Assembly (NCBI RefSeq): GCF_040822065.1
Contig: NZ_CP162005.1
Coordinates: 248,001-312,000, forward strand
Length of the DNA stretch: 64,000 nucleotides
Origin: Pedobacter sp. WC2423
GTDB taxonomy: Bacteria; Bacteroidota; Bacteroidia; Sphingobacteriales; Sphingobacteriaceae
Reading direction: 5' to 3'
Shown here piece after piece: positions 1-14,300 of the stretch. The position numbers and the translations under genes were made by a program. How positions within the stretch are numbered: the stretch's first letter is position 1; every line of letters begins with the position of its first letter. Below the pieces are notes generated by a model. That model was given only the letters and a program-made list of their open reading frames with translations. It had not been told where the DNA came from and did no database searches.

Positions 1-2
1 TA

Positions 3-2294
3 GAACAGCGTATAGGTATGTATATCAATACCTTGCCTTTACGTGCTTCTACAGCAACTATAAAACCTGTTTCAACTTGGTTACAGGAAATCCAGGCCGA
101 TCAGATCAGCAGCCGGAACTATCAGTATACCACCTTAAATGATATCCGCAGATGGTCTGCGGTATCAGGAGAATTATTTGATAGTTTACTGGTATTTGAG
201 AATTACCCGGTTGATAAAGTGCTGTCTGCACAATCATGGAAGCTTGGAACAGAGGGGGTAAGCATGAATGAACAGGGTAATTATCCACTCAGTTTGATCA
301 TAGGCACGGGGGAAGAAATCAATATTACATTTAATTACAACAGCACTTTGCTGGATACAAGCTATGCAGAAGCTATTGCCGGACATTTTGAAGCGGCTTT
401 ATTGTACATCATCACACAAGAAAATGCAACTTTAAACGACATTGAAATCCTGTCAGCTGCTGAAAAGGCTGAATTGCTGAAAGGGTCGGATGAGCATCCA
501 TTTGCTTATCCTGCGGCACAAACGATGACCGGTCTTTTTGAAAAACAAGTCTGGAAGTCACCTGCTGCAACAGCAGTGATTTTTGAAGACAGAAAATTGA
601 CTTACAGTGAATTAGATCAGCTTTCTAATCAACTGGCTAATTACCTGGTCCAGCTGGGCGCAAAACGTGATATGCTGATCCCGTTGTTTATCGAAAGGTC
701 TCCTGAAATGCTGGTGGGAATGCTGGCTATTATGAAGGCAGGGGCGGCTTACGTACCGATCCTTCCCGATTCTCCGGCAGAACGGACCGCTTATATTCTT
801 GCAGATATAGGTGCAACAATGGTATTAAGCAGTACAGAAAGTGCGATTTTCTTACCAGAAACAGCGTTGCCGGTTATCTTGCTGGATAACAGCGAATCCA
901 TAATGGCTGCATATGCTTTAACCGCCCCATCGGTTGAACGTTTGGCATCTGATCTGGCTTATGTGATCTATACTTCTGGTTCAACAGGTTTACCTAAAGG
1001 AGTACTGGTAGAACATGGTGGAGTAGTCAATCTGCTAAGTTATCTGGGCGAAAAATACAATATGGACAGCAGCGATAATGTCCTGCAGTTCTCGAACTAT
1101 AATTTTGATGCTTCGGTAGAGCAGATATTCCTTGCTTTATTCAATGGAGGTACTGTTGTACAGCTGGATGAGGCTACCCGTTTAGATCCCTCAGCACTTG
1201 AAAATCTGCTGATCCGTGAAAAAATCACCCACATTGATGCAACTCCCGGATTCCTGGAAACCATGAATGCAGGGAGTTACGGCGGTCTTAAGCGGATCGT
1301 TTCAGGTGGAGAATACTGCCGCGTGTCACTGGCAGAAAAATGGAAACCTTATGTAGCATTCTATAACGAATACGGGCCTACAGAAACTTCAATTGTAGCG
1401 ATCAGGTATGAGTATCCTGCAAATGATGTACCGCATCAGGATGGGGTGCCGATTGGCCGTCCTGTGGGGAATACCAGGGCTTATCTGCTGGATGAACAAT
1501 TGCGGCTGGTTCCTTCGGGAGTAACAGGAGAGCTGTATATCGCTGGTGTACAAGTGACCAGAGGTTATTTAAACCTTCCTGAACAAACCGCAGCAAGCTT
1601 TATGGCTGATCCTTTTGTAAGCGGAGAACGCATGTATAAAACAGGGGATGTGTGCCGCTTATTGCCCGATGGTAACCTGACTTATGTTGGTCGTAATGAC
1701 GATCAGGTGAAAATACGCGGTTTCAGAATTGAACTGGGTGAGATCGTTAATGCGCTGGAACAGAGTAGTCTGGTTACGCAGGGAATTGTGCTCGCAAGAC
1801 AAGACGATCATGGAAATAAACGCCTGGTAGGTTATGTTGTTCCTGAAAACGGAGCTTTTGATCAGGAAGGTGTAGTGACGTTTCTGAAAAGCAGGTTGCC
1901 TGATTATATGGTTCCAGCTTTATGGGTGGTACTGGATCAGCTGCCGCTAACCAGCAATGGCAAGATCGATAAAAGAGCGTTGCCTGAGCCTGATATGAAT
2001 GCCATAACTGCTAATGAATACGTGGCTCCAAGAAATGAAATTGAACAAAATCTGACTGTGATCTGGCAGGAATTGCTTGGACTGGCACAGGTTGGCGTTA
2101 ATGATAATTTCTTTGAACTGGGCGGGCATTCGTTACAAGTGATGCGTATGATTTCAGCTATCCGTAAAGAATTGCAGGTAGAAGTGTCTGTAAGGACGCT
2201 ATTTGAGCTCACCACGATTGATGCACTGGCTAAATATATCAATATCAATAACGATGACCTGGAGGATGAAGATTCCACCACAATAGAACTATAA
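3..2294 (+). CDS. Nonribosomal peptide synthetase, C-terminal part (C-A-T), truncated by window edge
   Basis: The reading frame is open from the left edge (codons E-Q-R-I-G precede the first Met at 18), so the true start lies outside. It holds the last part of a condensation domain (to about 470), a complete adenylation domain (about 530-1990; TSGSTG near 975, NEYGPTE near 1365) and a carrier domain with GGHS, whose phosphopantetheine Ser is at 2130. Aligned by eye to GrsA, the pocket reads D-A-E-D-V-G-E-I-V-K. I cannot assign it with certainty, but acidic residues at 239, 278 and 322 would suit a basic substrate. There is no epimerization or thioesterase domain, so the chain passes to the next synthetase 33 bp downstream. 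The acidic C-terminus (DDLEDEDSTTIEL) may be the docking tail for that protein. Certain as NRPS; substrate uncertain. Confidence 0.96.
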   Translation, partial: EQRIGMYINTLPLRASTATIKPVSTWLQEIQADQISSRNYQYTTLNDIRRWSAVSGELFDSLLVFENYPVDKVLSAQSWKLGTEGVSMNEQGNYPLSLIIGTGEEINITFNYNSTLLDTSYAEAIAGHFEAALLYIITQENATLNDIEILSAAEKAELLKGSDEHPFAYPAAQTMTGLFEKQVWKSPAATAVIFEDRKLTYSELDQLSNQLANYLVQLGAKRDMLIPLFIERSPEMLVGMLAIMKAGAAYVPILPDSPAERTAYILADIGATMVLSSTESAIFLPETALPVILLDNSESIMAAYALTAPSVERLASDLAYVIYTSGSTGLPKGVLVEHGGVVNLLSYLGEKYNMDSSDNVLQFSNYNFDASVEQIFLALFNGGTVVQLDEATRLDPSALENLLIREKITHIDATPGFLETMNAGSYGGLKRIVSGGEYCRVSLAEKWKPYVAFYNEYGPTETSIVAIRYEYPANDVPHQDGVPIGRPVGNTRAYLLDEQLRLVPSGVTGELYIAGVQVTRGYLNLPEQTAASFMADPFVSGERMYKTGDVCRLLPDGNLTYVGRNDDQVKIRGFRIELGEIVNALEQSSLVTQGIVLARQDDHGNKRLVGYVVPENGAFDQEGVVTFLKSRLPDYMVPALWVVLDQLPLTSNGKIDKRALPEPDMNAITANEYVAPRNEIEQNLTVIWQELLGLAQVGVNDNFFELGGHSLQVMRMISAIRKELQVEVSVRTLFELTTIDALAKYININNDDLEDEDSTTIEL

Positions 2295-2327
2295 ACCTAA
2301 GAACCCTTACCTATAAAAAACATAATT

Positions 2328-5300
2328 ATGCCCAATTTTAATTTAATAGATGTTGTAGAGCTGCTGAATAAAGCGAATAATGTCGGTATCAAAATTACTT
2401 TAGATGATGACCGGCTAAAGATTAAAATGCACAAAGATCAGGTGATAGACAGCAGTTTGATGGATGAATTGAAGCTGAGAAAAGAACATCTGATTACTTA
2501 TTTCAAAAAGCATAGCGCCGCCACAGTTATCGCTGATGAAAATAAGATTGTACCTTTTAAAAGGGGTACAATCAAACATATCCCACTTTCATCTGGTCAG
2601 GAACGTCTTTGGTTTCTGGATCAGCTGGAAGGCAGTACAGCATATCATATTCCAACTGTTTTAAGGCTGAAGGGTAAGCTAGATAAAAAAGTGCTGGAAT
2701 CGGCGCTCAGAGAAGTTGTAAACCGTCATGAAGTATTAAGAACGGTTATCTTAACAGAAGATGGGAAACCATATCAGCATATTTTACCAGCAAATAAATG
2801 GAAGCTGTCAGTTATTGACAGCCCGCTGTACAGGAAAGATCCAAATGCTTTACGAACAGGGATTAAAGAGCTGACAGATGCGCCTTTTAACCTGGCGGCC
2901 GACCATATGTTACGCGCTTATCTGTTCGTCCTTGAAGAAGAAGAGTTTGTGCTGTCAGTGACGATGCACCATATTTCTTCTGATGGCTGGTCTTTGGGTA
3001 TTATTGTGAATGAATTGATTGAGGGTTATAATGCAGGTATAGAAAAAAGACAGGTTCAACTGCCGCAGCTCGACATACAATATGCAGATTATGCGGTATG
3101 GCAGCGGGAGCAGGTTTCTGAACAGGTGGAGAAATTCCACCTGGATTACTGGAAAAAGAAACTTAACGATGTGACTACGCTGTTTTTACCCGCTGATTAT
3201 CCGCGTCCGGCGGTTCAAAGTTCAAAAGGTGCAGTGATTGAATTTGTAATGGATCTGGCGCTGGCAGAAAAACTAAATGTTTTATCCCGCAAACACGATT
3301 CAACGCTGTTTATGACCTTGCTAACCGCTTTTAAGGTCTTGTTGTACCGTTATACTGGTCAGCATGATATCTGTGTGGGTACGCCTACAGCGGGAAGGAC
3401 GCAGCAGGAATTAGAAGGTCTGGTCGGTTTTTTTGTGAATACACTGGCCTTGCGCAGTGATCTTGGGGAGAATCCTTCCTTTGAAGCTTTACTGCAACAG
3501 GTAAAAGATACGACACTAAATGCTTATCAGCATCAGGATCTTCCACTGGAAAAAATAGTGGAAACTGTGGTGAAAGAACGTGATTTGAGCCGTAACCCAC
3601 TGTTTCAGGTTTGTTTTACACTGTTGAACATCCCTGGAGACGGTGATTTGAAGCTACAGGATGTAGTGCTTTCGGCAGAGCCAATGGAGCAGACTAAGGT
3701 ACAGTTTGATTTTACGCTCACCCTTCGTGAAACAGCAGAAGGGTTTTCTGGCGCGATTGAATACTGTACAGATCTTTACCGTGAAGAAACGATTTCGCGC
3801 ATGGTAGTCCACTTTAAACAGCTGTTAGAGGCTATTGTGGAAACGCCTGCCGAAAGAATCAGCAATTTACGAATGCTGGATGCTGCTGAAAAAGAACAAT
3901 TGCTTTTTTCTTTTTCAGCAGCAGATAGCCTTTTAAAACCAGATGGGGCAACTGTGCTGGATCATTTCAGTGCACAGGTTGAGGCTACACCAGACGCGAT
4001 TGCTATTGTTTTTGAAGACCGGTCTATGACCTATAAAGAATTAGATGAGCAGGCGAATCAATTGGCTCATTACTTGCAGGTTAAAGGTGTGACGACCGAA
4101 ACCCTGGTGCCTGTTTGTCTAAGCAGATCATTGGAAATGATGACAGGTATCCTGGGAATACTGAAAGCAGGTGCTGCCTATGTGCCTATTGATCCTGAAT
4201 ATCCGGATACCAGGATCAGCTATATCTTAACGGATACCGCTGCTAGTGTAATTATTGCAGACAACAGCAGTAAGGCTAAATTAATACAGTTGGCAGATCA
4301 CGTGGAGGTGATTCTTTTAGATCAGGACTGGCAGCAGATCGGGGCACATTCAAAAAGGCCGCTCAACCTCAGCCTTACAGCAGAAAATCTGGCTTATATC
4401 ATTTATACTTCAGGTTCTACCGGTATGCCTAAAGGGGTACTGGTTATGCACGGTAATATTGTAAGCCTGGTCAAAAATGTAACTTATGTTTCTTTAAGCA
4501 AGGAGGATGTTTTACTGTCAACAGGCTCACCGTCCTTTGATGCCACCACGTTTGAATATTGGAGTATGCTGCTTAATGGCGGCAGATTGATACTTTGCCC
4601 GGAAAACAAATTACTGGACAGCAGTTTACTGAAAGAAGAAATACGGATTCACGGGGTCACTAAGATGTGGTTCACGTCCAGCTGGTTTAACCAGTTGATA
4701 GACACGGATATTAGTGTTTTTGATGGACTTTCGGTGATCATGGCTGGAGGAGAGAAATTATCGGATAAACATGTCAGCAAGATAAAGGATACTTATCCTG
4801 ATATTCAGCTGATTAATGGTTATGGCCCAACGGAGAATACCACTTTCTCGCTAACCTATACTATTGATAACAGGGGCAGTATCCCTATCGGCCGTCCATT
4901 GGATAACCGTACAGTTTATATCCTTGATCACTATTTAAACCCGGTGCCGGCAGGCGTGCGTGGTGAAATCTATTTGGGTGGGGCGGGTTTATCGCGTGGT
5001 TATCTGAATCGCCCTGAACTGACTGCGGAGAAATTTGTAGCCAATCCTTTTAGTGAAGGAGAAATGCTTTATAGAACAGGTGACCTGGGTTGCTGGTTAC
5101 CAGATGGTAACGTTGAATTTCTGGGCAGAATTGATGATCAGGTGAAGATTCGCGGTTACCGCATAGAATTAGGAGAAATAGAGAGTGCTTTGGAAAATAG
5201 CGGTTTAGTTAAACAAGCGGTAGTTTTAGCCAAAGCTGATCAGCTGGGAAATAAGCGTCTGATCGGTTATGTGGTGCCGGCTCATGTTTTTGACCGGGAT

Positions 5301-8300
5301 CAGTTCATGACTTATCTGAAAGATAAACTGCCGGAATATATGGTGCCGGCATGGTGGATCCCATTAACGGAAATGCCGCTTACAGCTAACGGTAAGACTG
5401 ATAAAAAGGCTTTGCCTGAGCCATCAGATATCCTTGTTTCTTCCAATGCTTACGCTGCGCCCCGCAATTTGATGGAGCAGACCATTGCGGATATCTGGCA
5501 GGATTTACTGAGTGTACCGCAGGTAGGAATTTATGATAACTTTTTTGAGTTAGGGGGCGATTCTATTATTACTATTCAGGCAGTAAGCAGGGCCAAACGG
5601 GCTGGTTATGAATTACAGCCAAAGGATCTGTTTATTTATCAGACTATTGAAAAACTTTCTGCACTACTTTTAGCGCGGAAAAACAGCGAGATTACAGCCG
5701 AACAAGGGAAATTGAGTGGAATAGCTGGTTTATTGCCTATCCAGCAATGGTTTTTTGAGCAGACAGGCCCTTTTCCATCTCATTTCAATCAGCATATATT
5801 ACTGACTATAGATAAAGATACAGACGTTGGAGCTCTTTCGGATGCGGTGACACAGCTGGTAGAATTCCATGATGCACTTCGTTTTTCTTATGCTTCAGGT
5901 ACTAACGGCTGGGAACAAATATATGGCCATGAGGCAGGTCAGCTGGAAATTGCTGACTTACAGCAATTGCCTGCAGAGGAGCTTTCTAAGGCTATAGAAG
6001 ACAACTGTGAACGGATACAGGGCAGTCTTGCTATAGAAAAGGGAGTGCTTTTTAAAGCTGTTCTGCTGTTAACACCGGCAACAGAAAACAATCACCGGCT
6101 CTTATTTGTGAGTCATCACCTTGTTATAGATGGGGTGTCATGGCGTATCCTGCTCGAAGACCTGAGATTGTTGTTGTTACATCCAGGAGAGCCTGCGGCT
6201 ATCGTATTAGGTCATAAAAGCAGTTCTTATCGCCAGTGGTACAGTGCATTGGAAGAATACGGGCAGCGCGGCCGCTTGCTGATTCAGCAAGCTTACTGGG
6301 AAAATGCAAGGACTGAGTATTACCCTTTAAGAACTGAAAAAGAATCAGATGGAGGCCTTACTTTAGCCGATACCACGAGTTATACGGTTTCTTTAGATCA
6401 GGCTACTACCAAACGACTTTTGCAAGACTCTCCAAGAGCTTATCATACAGAGATTAACGATATATTACTGGGTGCACTTGCACTTACACTTTCCGCATGG
6501 AACAGCAATAGCAAGGTTTCTATCGGATTGGAAGGACATGGGCGTGAAGATATTGCAGAGGGTATAGACACCAGCCGTACTATTGGCTGGTTTACCAGTA
6601 TGTACCCGATTTTACTGGAAGTAGAGGAAAGTCAAGATTTAGGAAGCTTGTTAAAGTCTGTAAAAGAGCAGCTTCGCCTGGTTCCGGACAAAGGAATCGG
6701 ATATGGTGTACTTAAATACATCAACAAGGTATCTTCACTGAGTGGAAAAGAACCCTGGGATATTATTTTTAATTACCTGGGCCAGATGGACAATGTGGTC
6801 GGCACAGAAGATCTTTTGGACGGGGCTAATGAAAATTCAGGTACGGATGTACACGAAACCTATCCTGTGCGTGAAAAACTATCTTTAAATAGTATTGTTC
6901 AGGGTGGTAAGCTGGCTATAACCTGGACTTACAGTACACAGTATTTTACTGAGCAGGGAATTCAGACTTTGTCGGATTCCTATGTGTCAAATCTTGAAAA
7001 GCTGATTGCGCATTGTGCAGATAAGCCATATGCTTCTTTTACCCCGTCTGATTACAATCTTGGGGGTGAAATTACGAATGAAGAGCTGGATAATTTCCTG
7101 GAAGAGGACTATAAAGGTTCTCCGCGACATACCAATATTGAAAGCATTTACCGTTTGAGTGGTTTACAAGAAGGAATGTTATTCCACAGTATCTATGATG
7201 GACAGGCAGGTGCTTATATTGAGCAGTTTACAGGGGAGTTACTGAACCTGGATATTCCTGCATTTTTGAAAAGCTGGGAATATCTTTTACATCACCACAG
7301 TATTTTGAGAACCGGATTTTATTATGATAGATTTTCAGTTCCTATACAGTGTGTGTACCGTGAAGTTGCTTTACCAGTTACCTTACTTGATTATAGTGGC
7401 CTTGATGAAGAGGCAAAAAATCAGGCGATTATAACTTATGAAGCTGACAGTAAATTAAAAGGATTTGACTTTGAAACAGCGCCATTGATCAGTATTACAC
7501 TGACGCGCCTGGATGATAAACGTCATCGTTTACTCTGGAATTTCCATCATATGCTGCTCGATGGCTGGTCTATCCCTGTTTTGCTGGAGAAATTATTGAT
7601 GGCTTATGAAGCTTTGTTTGCGGGTGATCCATTACCAGTGATCTCAAAAGATAGCTACGAAGATTATATCCGTTATACAGAACGCCGTGATCAGGAACAG
7701 GAGATGCTTTATTGGAGCAATTATCTGAAAGGGGTGAATGAAGGTTGTTTATTACCTTTTGTCAATACAACAGTAAACCGGAACAAAGGAATTGGTGTGT
7801 ACCGCGAATTACCTTTCAGGTTAGATGCTGCGAGCTCTGCTAAACTTTTCCATTTTGCGCAAAGAAACCGTGTCACTACAAATACCCTGATACAGGGGGT
7901 GTGGGCTTATCTTTTGTACCGGTATACCGGCCGTCCTGACGTGATTTTCGGGGTTACGGTTTCTGGTCGTCCGGAAGATCTCCCTGGTGTAGAACGGGCG
8001 ATAGGGATGTATATCAATACCTTGCCTTTGTATACCTCAGTAGATATAACGGCTGGAATTGCACAGTGGTTACAGGAGTTGCAGATGAACCAGCTGCAAA
8101 GCAGGGAGTATCAGCATACCCCGCTAAATGTTACTCAGCGCTGGGCTAAAGTAGAGGGTGATCTTTTTGACAGTTTAATTGTATTTGAAAATTATCCGCC
8201 AAGTAAAGTCGTAGAAGGGTCCTCAGGTTATCTGGAACTGGAAAATGCAGCTATGCAGGAACAGACAAATTATCCGCTGAGCCTGATTGTTTCGGCCGGT

Positions 8301-11300
8301 GAAGAATTGGGGATCATGTTCAGCTATAACAGCAGCTTATTAGAGAAAAACTACGTGGAAGCTATCGCAGGTCACTGTGAACAGGTATTACAACAATTGC
8401 TGATTCACGAAACAGATACGCTGGCAGCTATTGAATTGTTAAATGCTAAGGAAAGTGAGCAGCTGCTCAAAACCTTCAATCATACGGACCACGTTTATCC
8501 GCAGGAGCAGACTGCGATAGACATTTTTGAAGCGCAGGTTTTAAACTATCCGTTATCGCCGGCTATCGTTTTTGAAGACACGGTTTATACTTATCAGGAA
8601 TTAGATGAACGCGCTAATCAGCTTGCAGGCTATTTGCGCAGCAAAGGAGTGGTTATTGACACCTTAGTGCCGGTTTGTTTGGAACGTTCGGCAGAAATGG
8701 CTGTAGCCATTTTAGGAGTACTGAAAGCAGGAGGGGCTTATGTTCCGATTGATCCTGGTTATCCGGATGAACGGATCAGTTTTATGCTGGAAGATACCAA
8801 CGCTTCGGTTGTAGTGACCAGCAGCGATTTGAAAACAAGTATCGGGGCTTTTGCTTCAGCAGATACTATTTTGCTGGATACTGATTGGGATAAGATCAGT
8901 ACATGGGCAGTAACTGTACCTTTAAACCCTGCGAAACCTGGCGATCTGGCTTATGTGATTTATACTTCTGGTTCTACCGGAAAACCGAAAGGGGTAATGG
9001 TAGAGCATGCGGGTATGCTGAATCACCTTTATGCTAAAATCAATGATTTACAATTAACAGCAGAAACAGTAGTTGCCTTTACGGCTTCATATACTTTTGA
9101 TATTTCGGTTTGGCAGCTGTTCTCAGCCTTGCTTTGCGGAGGTAAAACCGTGATTTATTCATCGGCAAAAATCCTGGAACCAGCCATGCTGATTGATGCA
9201 GTGGAGACTGACGGAATTACCATTTTAGAGTTGGTTCCTTCTTATTTGAGTGCTGTATTACAAGAGCATACGATGGCTCACCTAAACAAATTGTCTTACT
9301 TGTTAGTAACAGGAGAGGCGGTCAGCCAGCCTTTATTGGCGTTATGGTTTGCACATCCGAATTACGGTCGTATCCCGGTTGTAAATGCTTACGGGCCAAC
9401 TGAAGCATCGGATGATATCTGTCACCATATTATGCATGAGGCTCCTTCAAGGATCAATGTCCCGGTAGGAAAACCAGTACAGAATATGCGCATTTATGTG
9501 TTGTCTTCGGGCGATCAGCTTTGCCCTGTGGGGGTACCTGGAGAGATCTGCGTGGCAGGAATCGGGGTGTCCAGGGGTTATCTGAACAGGGCGGATCTGA
9601 CTGCTTCGCGTTTTGTACCTACTCCATTTGAGTCGACAGGCAGAATGTACCGTACCGGAGATCTAGGCCGCTGGTTACCTGATGGAACAGTAGAATATCT
9701 GGGCCGTATGGATGACCAGGTGAAAATCCGCGGTTTCCGTATCGAGCTTGGAGAGATTGAAAATGTATTACTGCAGCACGATGCAATCTTGCAGGCAGCG
9801 GTAATTGTTAAAACTGACGAGAGTGGAAACAAACGTTTAGTTGCCTACGTGGTTACTGAAGGTGATTTTGACAGAGAGGCAACGGTAAGCTGGTTGAAGA
9901 ATCATTTACCGGAATATATGGTTCCTGGTCTTTTTGTTGCCATGGATGAACTGCCACTAACGGGTAACGGGAAAATAGATCGTAAAGGTTTACCTGATCC
10001 GGATATGGGCTCCTTACAGACCGGCACTTATACCGCGCCACGTAATGAACAGGAGACGATTCTGGCTAAGATCTGGCAAGAATTACTGCATATCCCGAAA
10101 GTTGGCATCTATGATAATTTCTTTGAACTGGGTGGAGACTCGATTATTACCATTCAGGTAGTCAGCAGGGCACGCCGGGCTGGTTTCAGCCTGCATCCGC
10201 GTGATTTGTTTGTTCACCAGACCATTGCAGGATTATCGGCCAGTCTTTTAACTGAAGCAGAAAGTGCAGCATCGGGTGAACAAGGGCTTTTAGAAGGAGA
10301 GAGTGGTTTACTGCCAATCCAGCAACATTATTTTGAATCGGGGGCTACTGAAATTTCTCATTATAACCAGGATGTGCTGCTTTCTATCGGGAAGAATGTG
10401 CCGGCAGAGGTGGTATCCGCTGCCATCAGTCAGCTGGTCGCTACACATGATGTATTGCGGTTTAGCTATGAACAAACCGCCGATGGCTGGAAACAGGTTT
10501 ATAGCAATTATGCAGGAGCGCTTGAAATCTGTGACCTGCGCCATATCCCGGCCGAAGACTTACCTGTTGTTATTGCGGAGCACAATGCGCAGTATCAAAC
10601 CAGTCTGGAGCTTACCAAAGGTGCTGTTTTGCGTACTGTATTGTTATTGACCCCTGATACAGAGTTGAAAAACAGGTTATTGCTTGTAGTGCACCATCTT
10701 GTTGTAGATGTGGTTTCATGGCGTATCCTGCTGGAAGATTTGGAATTGTTATTGTCAAAAGAATCAATGGCGCCTTATAAAACTGCTTCTTACCGCCAAT
10801 GGTACCAGGCATTGGTCACCTATGGCGCGCGGCAATCGGTACAGCAGCAACGCCGGTATTGGGAGCACACAGTTGCAGCTGCTCAACCCATGCGTACCAT
10901 TCAGGAATGGTCAGGAATACTGACAGGCGCGGATATTGAGCAGCATAGTGTTGTATTGGATGAGGCACTTACCCGCCAGTTGTTACAGGATGTACCCCGT
11001 GCTTACCATACCGTCATTAATGATGTATTGTTGACTGCATTGGCATTGACTTTAACTCAATGGAACGCTCATACACAGGTGATCATTGGGCTGGAAGGTC
11101 ATGGCAGGGAAGACTTTATTCCGGGTATTGATATTAGCCGTACGGTTGGCTGGTTCACTAATTTGTACCCGGTTATGCTGTCTGTTGCTGCTGATGCAGA
11201 TTATGGCTCACATTTGAAGAATATTAAAGAACAACTTCGTCAGATACCAGATAAAGGTCTGGGCTTTGGTGTTTTAAAATATATTGATCGGGTTCCTTCT

Positions 11301-14300
11301 TTACAGGGGGATGATCCATGGCAAGTGGAATTCAACTATCTCGGTCAACTGGATAACCTGGTTCAGGAAGAAGAAAATACGTACTTGTCTGGTGCCACTG
11401 AAGCTACAGGCAGTTCGACTGCTGAGAGTTATCCGGTCAGAGAACTGCTATCTGTTAACAGTATGATACAGGGTGGGGAATTAAGGATGAACTGGAGTTA
11501 TAGCAACCGTCATTTCACAGCAGATGCTTTAACCGAAATAGCTGACTCCTATCTTGAAAATCTAAAAAACCTCATTACTCATGCTGTCGATGTAGAACTT
11601 CCTGTGTCTACGCCTTCAGATTATAACCTGGGTGAAGAGATCACCAATGAAGAGCTGGACAAATTTCTGGATGCAACTTACAACGGGGCTCCACGCCGTT
11701 TACAATTGGAAAGTATGGCACGTTTAAGTGGTTTACAGGAAGGAATGTTGTTTCATAGTTTATACGACGATCAGGCTGGAGCTTACAGTAAACAGTTTTC
11801 TTGTATACTGGTAAAACCCGATATAGATGCATTTGTACAAAGCTGGTATGGGATCTTAAAACGTCACAGTATCCTGCGCAGCGGATTCAATTATAATGAA
11901 TTTAAAATCCCTGTACAGTGCGTTTACCATGAAGTGAAAATACCAGTAGAAATACTGGATTGCAGTCAGCTGAACAGTGTTGAACAAGAACAGTATGTTC
12001 TTGATTACGAAGCAGCTGATCTTAAAAAAGGTTTTGATTTTACAGCGGCTCCATTAATGCGCATCTGTTTTATTAAACTGGATAACGAACGTTATTATAT
12101 GTTATGGAGCCATCACCATGTACTGCTGGATGGCTGGTCTATGCCTATTGTGATGGAAGAACTGCTCACTAATTATGAAAACCTGGTTAGTGGAAAACCA
12201 ATGCCAGTGCTTGCCGCAGACCGTTATGAAGATTATATCCGTTACATCGAGCGTCAGGATAAAGAGCAGGCAACCGCTTACTGGCGTAACTATCTGGATG
12301 GACTCGAGGAAGCCAGCTTATTACCTTTTGTAACGAACTTATCCGACCGGACAAAAAGCCATAGCGGTTATGGGGAAGAGATCTTTCAGCTGGATGCCGG
12401 ATTTACAGCACGCTTAACAAACTATGCGCAGCAAAACCGGGTAACGATCAATACGCTGATGCAAGGCGTCTGGTCTTATTTATTGTACTGTTATACGGGC
12501 AGAAAAGATGTTGCCTTCGGTGTGGTCGTTTCAGGGCGTCCTGAGAACCTGGCTGGCGTAGAAAGCGCGGTCGGTATGTATATCAATACCTTACCATTAC
12601 ACGGGAAAATTGACTTGACACAAGATTTTGCTGCGGCATTACAACAGATTCAATCTGAGCAATTAGAAAGCAGAGCCTACCAATACAATAGTCTGAGTGA
12701 AATACAGCGTCTTTCGGGGATTAAGGGTGATCTGTTTGATACGCTGCTGGTGTTTGAGAATTATCCGGTAAGTGAGACACTGAACACCAAACCATGGAAA
12801 CTGCAGATAGAAAATGTATCCTCCGAAGAGCACACTAATTATCCATTAAGTGTGATCATCATGGCTGGAAAACAGATTGACTTCCTTTTAAGTCATAACA
12901 ACCTGATCTCACAGCACTATGTAAAAGCGATCGCACATCATTTCAAGACTATACTGGAGCAAATTGCTTCGGCAGTTAAACCGTTGAAAATTGGAGAACT
13001 TAATTTACTGACTGCGGGAGAACAACAGCAGATTTTATATGATTTTAATGCTAAAAACATCTCTCTTTTACCTTCTGAGAGTGTTGTTGAGCTTTTTGCC
13101 TTAGCGGCAGCCGCACAAGTTGACCATCCTGCTGTCATTACAGGAACTGATACGATGAGTTATCGCGAACTGAATGAGCAATCTTCATGTTTTGCGCATT
13201 ACCTGCGTAAAAAAGGGGTAACGAAAGGCACTTTAGTACCGGTTTGCCAGGAAAGATCGGCTGATATTATAGTGACTATGCTAGCTATTCTAAAGGCAGG
13301 CGGGGCTTATGTTCCCATCGATCCGGGTTATCCGGCAGACCGGATTCAGTATATGCTTGCAGATACCGGCGCTGATTTATTGATTTGTAACGCTAAAATA
13401 TCAGTTGCTTTAGGGAGCATCAAAGGGCTTGAATTCATTCATCCCGAAGATTTAACAGCCGAACTTAAGCAGTATCCAGTAACAGCTCCGTTGATTCATG
13501 TTGGGCTGGAAGATCTGGTTTATGTGATTTATACTTCCGGTTCTACAGGTCAGCCTAAAGGAGTGAAGATTACGCATGCGGGACTTTCCAATTTGATTAA
13601 CTGGCACCATGAACGCTATCATCTCACCAGGGATAGTAAAACTACGACTGCGGCAGGAGTGGGTTTTGATGCTTTTGGATGGGAAATATGGCCGGCATTG
13701 AGTATCGGAGCAGTGCTTTATGTGGTAGATGATGAACAAAGGTTATCGCCATCTGGTCTTGTGGATTATTATATCGAGCAGGGTATTACGCATAGTTTCC
13801 TGTCTACGATCCTGATTCCTGAGTTTATTGAAGCGAGCAGAAACCGCGCGTCAGCATTAAAATATTTGCTTGCAGGCGGGGATAAACTGGCTGCTGTAAA
13901 TGTGGATGGCTTAAGTTATAAGATCATCAATAATTATGGTCCGACAGAAAATAGTGTGGTGACAACGAGTTATGAACTTTCTGCTGAATATAGTGAAACT
14001 GCACCTCCGATTGGTATTCCGGTGAGCCATACACAGCTTTATATTTTGAATGCAGCCAACAAAATTAGTCCTGTTGGTGTGCCTGGAGAACTTTGTATCA
14101 GCGGTGTGGGGCTTGCAACTGGTTACCTGAACAGGGATTTGCTTACGGAAGAGAAATTTGTAACGAACCCTTTTAATACCAATTACGGAGGCCGGATGTA
14201 CCGTAGCGGAGATCTTGCGTGCTGGTTACCGGATGGCAATATTGAATACCTTGGCCGTATCGATGATCAGGTAAAAATACGGGGTTACCGGATAGAATTA

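Noticed and set aside
10303..10923. Alternative plus-strand frames in the second E domain
   Set aside because: The main frame continues uninterrupted with all E-domain motifs, so they are shadows.
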